DNA of 64,000 bases. It comes from Hyphomicrobiales bacterium (GTDB lineage Bacteria; Pseudomonadota; Alphaproteobacteria; Rhizobiales; CAJQND01). Location of the stretch: positions 1 to 64,000 of the forward strand of contig JANQOW010000137.1 in assembly GCA_028285595.1 (NCBI GenBank), in the 5' to 3' direction. Both the position numbers and the translations under genes were made by a program. This document shows positions 58,733 through 64,000 of the stretch, in pieces (position 1 is the stretch's first letter; every line of letters begins with the position of its first letter). A model generated the notes under the pieces. It was not told the origin of the DNA and did no database searches. It saw only the letters and a list, made by a program, of their open reading frames with translations.

Positions 58733-60871
58733 ATTTGTGCTGGGCAGAAGGTGAACCTCCACAGCCGGTGCCGATCCGAGCTTCAACATCTCATATTCGT
58801 CGAAATTGCCTTGGGTGACCTTGCCTTGCTCCACGGTGATTTCCCCAAAAGCTGCGGCTGTCAGGCCGAAGATGAAACCGCCCTGCATCTGGGCCTCCAC
58901 AAGCTGTGGGTTGATCACGGTGCCGCAATCACAGGCCAGAACGGCGCGCTCCAGTGTCACCACTTTGTCTTCATCCACGGAGACGTCCAGCACGGCTCCA
59001 ACGGTTGAACGGAAGGAGGTGTGCACGGCCAGCCCGCGCCCCTTGCCGTTGCCCAGTGGACCTCGCCACTGAGCCTTCTCCATCAGCAGTTTCAAAACCG
59101 CAGCTTCCGGGCTGCTTGGCGGCAGATTGGCCAGTCGGAACTCAGCCGGATCTACGCCGGCACCGGCTGCACACTCATCAGCGAAGCACTCCATAAAGAA
59201 GCCATTGTTGGAATGACCAACAGAGCGCCAGAAGCCCACAGGGATGCTTGTGTCCACGTCCACGGCGGAGACCTGCCAGGCTGCCGGCTTATAGGGCGAT
59301 TTCAGGATGCCCTCCAACGTGGCCTCATCCTGATCGGCCGGTGCCGGCATGCCGAGCACGCGGGGCAGGTAGGAGGCAAACACAGAAGGAGATCCGATCT
59401 CCGCCTTCAAAACCTCCAGTTTGCCACTGGAGTTCACGCCTGCGCGCATCTTTGCAATGGCACCCGGACGATAGTCGTCATGGCGCATGTCTTCCTCGCG
59501 CGACCAGACCACCTGCACGGGCCGGCCCTTCAGGGCGAGAGCCACCTTGGCGGCGTATATGGCAAAATCAGTTTCCGCTCTGCGGCCAAACCCGCCGCCC
59601 GCGTAAGTGACGTGAACCTTGACCTCTTTGGCCGGCCCAACCGCTTCCGCCGCCCATCTGGTTGCGGTCTGAGACTGGGTCGGCGACCAAATCTCCACGG
59701 TGTCGTCCTCTTTCCACCACGCCGTCGTGTTCATAGGCTCCATGGTGGCGTGAGCCAGATAGGGGGTCTCGTAGAACGCCTCGACCGTCTTCGCCGCCTG
59801 TTCAAGGTGCAAAGGAACGTCTCTCCGGCTGTCTGAGCGCGTGTAGTCTTCTGCCTCGATCCGGCGTTTCAAATCTGCCTTCACTTTGGCGCTGTCGGCA
59901 AACTCCTCTGGCCATTCATACGTGATGTCCAAGGCCTCAACCGCCTGCTTTGCCCGCCAGGTATTGTCGGCCACCACGGCGACAGCGGTGTCCAGATTGA
60001 CAATATCGATGATGCCGTGGCGTTCGCGCACCCCGCCCTCGGCAATGGCTTTGATCTTTGCGCCGAAAACGGGCGCTTGCTGGAGTGCGGCGTACACCAT
60101 GTTGGGCAGGCGCACATCGATGCCGTATTGCGCAGCGCCGCGGACCTTGTCCTCCACATCCAGACGCGGCAGGCTTTTGCCGATAACCTTGAAGTCTTCC
60201 GGCTTGCGCAGCTCCACCTCGCCAGGAGGCGTCTGCTCCAGGGCAAGCTCTGCAAGCTCACCGAACGTCGCTGTCTTGGAGCCATCAGCACTGGTGAACT
60301 CTGTGTGCTTCTGGACCAGTTCACCGGCCGGCACACCCAACTTTTGCGCCGCGGCGGCTTTTAGCAATTCGCGGGCTGTGGCGCCGGCCTGGCGCAATGA
60401 TGTCCAATTGCCGACAATGGCCGTGGAGCCGCCTGTCGCCACCATGCGCATGGCGGCAACGGCGCGCTGCGAGAACCAGGTCACAGGACCGGCCTCCTCT
60501 TCAGGCCGTCGGTTCAGGAACATGGTCCAATTGGAATAGGCGCTCAGCTCTTCGATGGGATGCGTAACGGTCACATTGGCCGCGGCGACATCTATTCCCA
60601 GCTCCTCCGCCACCAACTGTGCCATACCCGTATAAGTGCCTTGGCCCATCTCCAGGAACGGGACGTAGATGGTGATTTTGTTGTCAGGGGCAACATTGAT
60701 CCAGGCCGTGAGGTCAACCGAGCCAGCGTTGCTCTTTTGGGCACCAAGACCTTTGATGTCCAGCGAGGCGAGATAACCGGTGCCAATACCCATTCCGGCG
60801 ATGGTCACGCCGGCGATCGAGGCGCCGCCGATCATGAAGACGCGGCGTGTCAGGGAGCGCTTTTTGCTCAT
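58598..60871 (-). CDS. Molybdopterin-binding large subunit of an isoquinoline 1-oxidoreductase-like hydroxylase
   Basis: This is 757 residues. A twin-arginine signal ([17 protein letters not shown]) begins it, so the enzyme is exported folded with its cofactor. [20 protein letters not shown], the [15 protein letters not shown] block and the C-terminal [20 protein letters not shown] are typical of the xanthine oxidase superfamily, with the Glu in GEPGTPP as catalytic base. It hydroxylates an N-heterocycle or oxidises an aldehyde with water as oxygen source. It pairs with the 2Fe-2S gene upstream (ATGA overlap) and has no FAD subunit, fitting the IorAB type. The substrate is unknown. Confidence 0.88.
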   Translation of the reverse strand: MSKKRSLTRRVFMIGGASIAGVTIAGMGIGTGYLASLDIKGLGAQKSNAGSVDLTAWINVAPDNKITIYVPFLEMGQGTYTGMAQLVAEELGIDVAAANVTVTHPIEELSAYSNWTMFLNRRPEEEAGPVTWFSQRAVAAMRMVATGGSTAIVGNWTSLRQAGATARELLKAAAAQKLGVPAGELVQKHTEFTSADGSKTATFGELAELALEQTPPGEVELRKPEDFKVIGKSLPRLDVEDKVRGAAQYGIDVRLPNMVYAALQQAPVFGAKIKAIAEGGVRERHGIIDIVNLDTAVAVVADNTWRAKQAVEALDITYEWPEEFADSAKVKADLKRRIEAEDYTRSDSRRDVPLHLEQAAKTVEAFYETPYLAHATMEPMNTTAWWKEDDTVEIWSPTQSQTATRWAAEAVGPAKEVKVHVTYAGGGFGRRAETDFAIYAAKVALALKGRPVQVVWSREEDMRHDDYRPGAIAKMRAGVNSSGKLEVLKAEIGSPSVFASYLPRVLGMPAPADQDEATLEGILKSPYKPAAWQVSAVDVDTSIPVGFWRSVGHSNNGFFMECFADECAAGAGVDPAEFRLANLPPSSPEAAVLKLLMEKAQWRGPLGNGKGRGLAVHTSFRSTVGAVLDVSVDEDKVVTLERAVLACDCGTVINPQLVEAQMQGGFIFGLTAAAFGEITVEQGKVTQGNFDEYEMLKLGSAPAVEVHLLPSTNLPGGVGEPGTPPAAPALANAIFAATGERVRTLPVSKSGYSIAEA

Positions 60872-61338
60872 GACTGACCTCCGCCCTTTTTCAACTCGGC
60901 CGCGCGGCGCAGGGCCTTTCGGATGCGATCATATGTGCCACAGCGGCAAATGTTGGTCAGCGCTTCGTTGATGTCTTCATCACTAGGCTCCGGGGTCTGC
61001 TCGAGCAGGGCTGAGGCGGCCATAATGAAGCCGGGCTGGCAATAGCCGCATTGTGGAACCTGGTGTTCTACCCAAGCCTGCTGGACGGCGTTCAGCGTGT
61101 CTGCGCTGGCGAGGGTTTCAATAGTGCGGATGTCGGTGCCTTCCACGCTTTCCACCGAGGTGATGCAAGAACGCGTGGCCTCACCGTCAATCGACACGGT
61201 GCATGCTCCGCACAATCCCGCGCCGCAGCCGAACTTTGTGCCCGTCAGATTGAGCTCATCGCGCAGAACCCAGAGCAGCGGCATTTCGCCTTCCACATCA
61301 AGATCATGGCCTTTTCCATTAATGGTCAGCCTCGCCAT
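60868..61338 (-). CDS. 2Fe-2S small subunit of the molybdenum hydroxylase
   Basis: This is 156 residues with two iron-sulfur domains. The plant-type cluster uses Cys38, Cys43, Cys46 and Cys58 ([16 protein letters not shown]), and the second uses Cys97, Cys100, Cys131 and Cys133 (QCGYCQPGF and NICRCGTY). This is the standard arrangement for IorA/CoxS. It has no signal peptide and would be exported together with the Tat-targeted large subunit. It passes electrons from the molybdenum site to an acceptor, probably a cytochrome, which is not in the window. Confidence 0.93.
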   Translation of the reverse strand: MARLTINGKGHDLDVEGEMPLLWVLRDELNLTGTKFGCGAGLCGACTVSIDGEATRSCITSVESVEGTDIRTIETLASADTLNAVQQAWVEHQVPQCGYCQPGFIMAASALLEQTPEPSDEDINEALTNICRCGTYDRIRKALRRAAELKKGGGQS

Positions 61339-61651
61339 ATCCGTTCACCTCATTTTATCCAGCCGCCGTTCACTGGTCTCGTTTACGAGCAAAGATGCCA
61401 TATGGGTCAGTTTTGCCCGCCTATGCCCCTTTTGGGAGGGTCTGGTATCATGTAGTTCACTATATCCCTCTGCCCAAGTGCTCTCCCGCCTTCAGTTTAA
61501 CAAAATTGTTCGAGAGATCGAAGGCGTATAAACCCGCGCCGCCTCAAACACTTGTGATTGCCCTTACCCCGACAAGCTTGCTACCCCAAGGAGGCGAGAC
61601 GGCGCATCCTCCGACGTCTCAAGATCCAAAGGGGCTGCGGAAAGGAGCGCT
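61339..61651. other. Divergent intergenic region
   Basis: About 310 bases separate the 2Fe-2S gene from the exported-protein gene, and both promoters should lie here. Short frames on both strands have no domains. An interrupted inverted repeat GAGACG (61596-61601) and CGTCTC (61615-61620) lies about 30 bases before the downstream ATG. Nothing else stood out. Confidence 0.4.
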
Positions 61652-62296
61652 ATGCTTAAATCACTTGCAAAAGGTTTGGCGTTGGGCGGCCTGATGGCGC
61701 TGTGCGCACAAACGGCTGCTGCGCAGACGGCACCTAAGATTACAGGCGGGTCCCAGATTCGCCTTTTTGAGGCCTGGGCCCAGTTTCCTTACCCGAGTTG
61801 GCACAAAACGGATAACGCCTTAGCTGAATCGCTTATGTCGCGCCAACAGGAGGCCAATACTTTCGTTTTGGCAATGGTCCCCAAGAGCGAGAGCTTCAAG
61901 AAATGGACGAAGCAGTACACGCTGTTCGGCCATTGGAACGAGACCATGACGCTGCCAAACTTCATCAACAGCTCGATCCATGTATTCCGTGTTGCTTGCG
62001 GCGCTGAAAACATGACGTTGCGCAAAGTGGTCCGTCAGCCCAATTCCGGCCTTGTGGTTATATTCTGCTCCAACAGTCCGAAAGGGCCTAAGCAGTATGG
62101 CTATGGCGATGGGGTTGGCGAGATCGTTGTGATGTGGATGGGAAAGCACAAAAACACCTTCGTCAAAATCTACCAGTATTGGCGTGGAGACAGTTTCGAC
62201 GTTAAGGATCCGACTTCTTGGCCGGTGTCCACCCAGAGGCTGGACCGTAGCGTGCTGGAATTCGCTGGAATAAAACTGTTGCCCTACAATCCGTAA
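61652..62296 (+). CDS. Exported protein of unknown function
   Basis: This is 214 residues with a signal peptide (MLKSLAKGLALGGLMALCAQTAAAQ). The mature protein has FEAWAQFPYPSWHK near the start and paired Cys residues (RVACGAENM, VVIFCSNSPKG) that could form a disulfide bond. GKHKNTFVKIYQYWRG is a basic-aromatic stretch. GGAAAGGAG precedes the ATG. No family was recognised. It lies 9 bases before the AtuA-type gene and may share its transcript. Confidence 0.7.
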   Translation: MLKSLAKGLALGGLMALCAQTAAAQTAPKITGGSQIRLFEAWAQFPYPSWHKTDNALAESLMSRQQEANTFVLAMVPKSESFKKWTKQYTLFGHWNETMTLPNFINSSIHVFRVACGAENMTLRKVVRQPNSGLVVIFCSNSPKGPKQYGYGDGVGEIVVMWMGKHKNTFVKIYQYWRGDSFDVKDPTSWPVSTQRLDRSVLEFAGIKLLPYNP

Positions 62297-62305
62297 GCTC
62301 ATGAG

Positions 62306-63661
62306 ATGAAAACCATTTACGTTGCCTGTGGAGCTGGTTTCGGGGGGGATCGTTTTGATGCGTCGGGCCCGCTGATCGACCATCTCTCTGGCTGTGACGG
62401 GCCGCGTTACCTGATATTTGAGACCTTGGCTGAGCGCACTTTGGCTATCGCCCAGAACCAGATGCTGCGCGGCGAAGGGCCGGGGTATTCTGAATTTCTG
62501 GAGCGCTATCTGAAGCCCGTTCTCAAACCGTGCCATGAGGCGGGAATTAGAGTGATCAGCAATCTTGGCGCTGCCAATGTTGCCGGAGCAGGCGCGCGAA
62601 CGCGTGAGCTGGCCGATGAATTGGGTCTGAGCGGGCTCAAGATCGCTGTGGTGGAAGGCGATGACCTGCTGTCCGTCACCTCCGAGGAGGCGATTGCCAA
62701 CATGCAGCCCGTCGAGGGGACAAAGATCGAAAGACCTCTCGTTGGCGCAAATGTTTATTTGGGGGCGCGCCCGATCGCGGCGGCTCTGGACCTGGGCGCG
62801 CAGGTGGTGTTGACGGGGCGATGCACTGATGCTGCCCTGACGCTGGGCCCGGTTGTGCATGAGTTCGGGCTAGCCGAGGATGACTTGCATATGCTCGCAG
62901 CCGGCACCACAGCGGGGCATCTGCTGGAGTGCGGACCTCAGGTCACCGGTGCGTATTTTGCCGATCCTCCATTCAAGAGCGTGCCGGATCTCGCCAACGT
63001 AGGCTATCCCGTAGGAGAAATTGGCGCAGACGGCAGTGTGGTGATCACCAAGCCCGAGGGGACGGGCGGGCTGGTTTCGGAGGCCACGGTAAAAGAGCAA
63101 ATCCTCTATGAGATGCATGATCCGGCGAATTATCTGACCCCCGATGTCACTTTGGATGTGACCGGAGTGCGCGTGGCGCAAGCCGGGCCGGACAGGGTGC
63201 GGGTGAGTGGCGCTCAGGGCAAACCGCCCCCGCCCACGTTGAAGGCCACTGTCTCGATGGATGCGGGCTTTCTGGGGGAGGCTGAGATGTCCTATGCCGG
63301 ACCGAACGCCAGAGCGAGGGCGGAATTGGCCATTGAGGTGCTGCGCCAACGGTTTCAGCGTCTGGCCATATCGTGTCCGGTGCGGTTCGACATTATGGGG
63401 GTCATGAGCGTGTTCGATGACGATGACGGCACTTTACGCGCCAATTCTGAGCGGGAACCGGACGGTGATCTGCGGGTGCGGGTGGCGGCGCGTTCGGACG
63501 ACAAACAGGAATTGGAGCGCATTGCCTTGGAAGTTTACAGCCTGTGGGTCACGGGTCCGGCGGGCGGTGCCGGTTTTCGGAAGAGCTTGTCGTCTAAGGT
63601 CAAAACCGCATCTGTTCTGGTGGACCGCAGCTTACCGAATGTGACGGTGAGGTTGGTTTAA
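62306..63661 (+). CDS. AtuA-like (DUF1446) protein
   Basis: This is 451 residues. VACGAGFGGDRFDASGPLIDHLSGCDGPRYLIFETLAERTLAI at the N-terminus and VVLTGRCTDAALTLGPVVHEF in the middle are typical of the AtuA/DUF1446 family. AtuA is needed for acyclic terpene (citronellol) use in Pseudomonas, but DUF1446 proteins occur in several acid catabolism settings. The reaction is not established. The stop overlaps the start of the next gene by one base. Confidence 0.85.
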   Translation: MKTIYVACGAGFGGDRFDASGPLIDHLSGCDGPRYLIFETLAERTLAIAQNQMLRGEGPGYSEFLERYLKPVLKPCHEAGIRVISNLGAANVAGAGARTRELADELGLSGLKIAVVEGDDLLSVTSEEAIANMQPVEGTKIERPLVGANVYLGARPIAAALDLGAQVVLTGRCTDAALTLGPVVHEFGLAEDDLHMLAAGTTAGHLLECGPQVTGAYFADPPFKSVPDLANVGYPVGEIGADGSVVITKPEGTGGLVSEATVKEQILYEMHDPANYLTPDVTLDVTGVRVAQAGPDRVRVSGAQGKPPPPTLKATVSMDAGFLGEAEMSYAGPNARARAELAIEVLRQRFQRLAISCPVRFDIMGVMSVFDDDDGTLRANSEREPDGDLRVRVAARSDDKQELERIALEVYSLWVTGPAGGAGFRKSLSSKVKTASVLVDRSLPNVTVRLV

Positions 63662-64000
63662 TGACCGAGGTCCCAGACAAGAAGCCGTTGCATCTGTTTG
63701 CGCACGCACGGGCAGGCGACAAGGGAAACTCGGTGAACATCAGCATAATTCCCTATCATGCCGATGCCTACAGCCATTTATTGTCCGAAGTGACAGAAGA
63801 TCGGGTGCGCGCGCTGCTGGCGCACCGGCCGATCGGAGCAGTGCATCGCTATGAAGTTCCAGGTCTTCCGGCACTCAACTTTGTTATCGATGATGCGTTG
63901 GAAGGCGGGGTCAACTTATCCCTTGGGCTGGATGGCCATGGCAAATCGCTCTCGTTTCTCGTTCTGACGATGACGGTTCAGATCCCGATGAAGTTTGCTT
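63661..64000 (+). CDS. AtuA C-terminal-like small protein (3' end outside window)
   Basis: The ATG at 63661 overlaps the TAA of the upstream gene, and the frame stays open to the window edge, giving 113 residues. HLFAHARAGDKGNSVNISIIPY matches the small domain that is the C-terminal part of long AtuA proteins and is a separate gene in many bacteria. It therefore probably works as a complex with the preceding protein. The true end is not visible. Confidence 0.75.
   Translation, partial: MTEVPDKKPLHLFAHARAGDKGNSVNISIIPYHADAYSHLLSEVTEDRVRALLAHRPIGAVHRYEVPGLPALNFVIDDALEGGVNLSLGLDGHGKSLSFLVLTMTVQIPMKFA

Noticed and set aside
1-64000. CRISPR array, prophage or integrated element covering the window
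   Set aside because: No regularly spaced repeats, integrase, transposase, terminase or tRNA-edge duplication was seen. The S74 domain alone does not show a prophage.

Overview
The window is GC-rich, tightly packed DNA from an alphaproteobacterium. The pointers are the chromosomal order ubiG - lysC - ptsP, a four-subunit sarcosine oxidase, many GTG/TTG starts coupled by 1-8 base overlaps, a PEP-CTERM protein, DUF1194 and TIGR02186/TSUP genes, and RpiR and LysR regulators. A member of Hyphomicrobiales or a near relative is my guess; nothing in the sequence fixes the genus. No rRNA, tRNA, CRISPR array, transposase or integrase was recognised.

Layout. 0-2.8 kb: the tail of an FAD monooxygenase, then an AT-richer patch with a PEP-CTERM surface protein and a divergent LuxR-type regulator. 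2.9-5.9 kb: a SAF-domain dehydrogenase of the homoserine-dehydrogenase-like type, an Fe(II)/2-oxoglutarate dioxygenase and a small membrane protein. 5.9-9.0 kb: three tandem secreted FecR-domain proteins, two with Gly/Asn repeat tails and one ending in an S74-type intramolecular chaperone. 9.1-16.9 kb: a LysE exporter, methyltransferase, NlpC/P60 peptidase, MarR regulator, leucyl aminopeptidase, TPR lipoprotein, GNAT enzyme, aldo/keto reductase with a small membrane protein, and a divergent LysR. 16.9-23.3 kb: GTP cyclohydrolase II, a peroxiredoxin fused to a cyclic-nucleotide-binding domain, UbiG, aspartate kinase and PtsP. 23.4-30.8 kb: a RodZ-like protein, two overlapping TPR-glycosyltransferase genes, a TPR protein, a small exported protein and a CelD-like acyltransferase; a cell-envelope role is likely. 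30.9-34.4 kb: a D-amino-acid transaminase, a 3-hydroxybenzoate 6-hydroxylase-like monooxygenase, an SDR and an Arg-rich exported protein.

34.5-46.6 kb is the most coherent catabolic block: a non-pyrrolysine MttB-family methyltransferase, an SDR, a class I aminotransferase, an RpiR regulator, a flavin-fold protein, the full soxBDAG sarcosine oxidase set and an MmgE/PrpD protein, followed by a DMT exporter. It suggests demethylation of N-methylated amines or amino acids, with sarcosine as an intermediate. At 47.7-51.5 kb a coupled chain MOSC - fdhD - mobA - mobB - moeA supplies molybdenum cofactor and formate dehydrogenase maturation, a sensible partner for C1 units released by sarcosine oxidase. 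The remainder holds a DUF924 protein, a flippase, an acyl-CoA synthetase, a stress protein, a TIGR02186/TSUP exporter pair, a DUF1194 protein, a two-subunit periplasmic molybdenum hydroxylase and an AtuA-type pair cut by the window edge.

The items most worth following are the peroxiredoxin-cNBD fusion with a changed active-site motif, lying in frame with GTP cyclohydrolase II across one amber codon; the three FecR paralogues with the S74 fusion; and the MttB/sarcosine oxidase block with a candidate RpiR operator.
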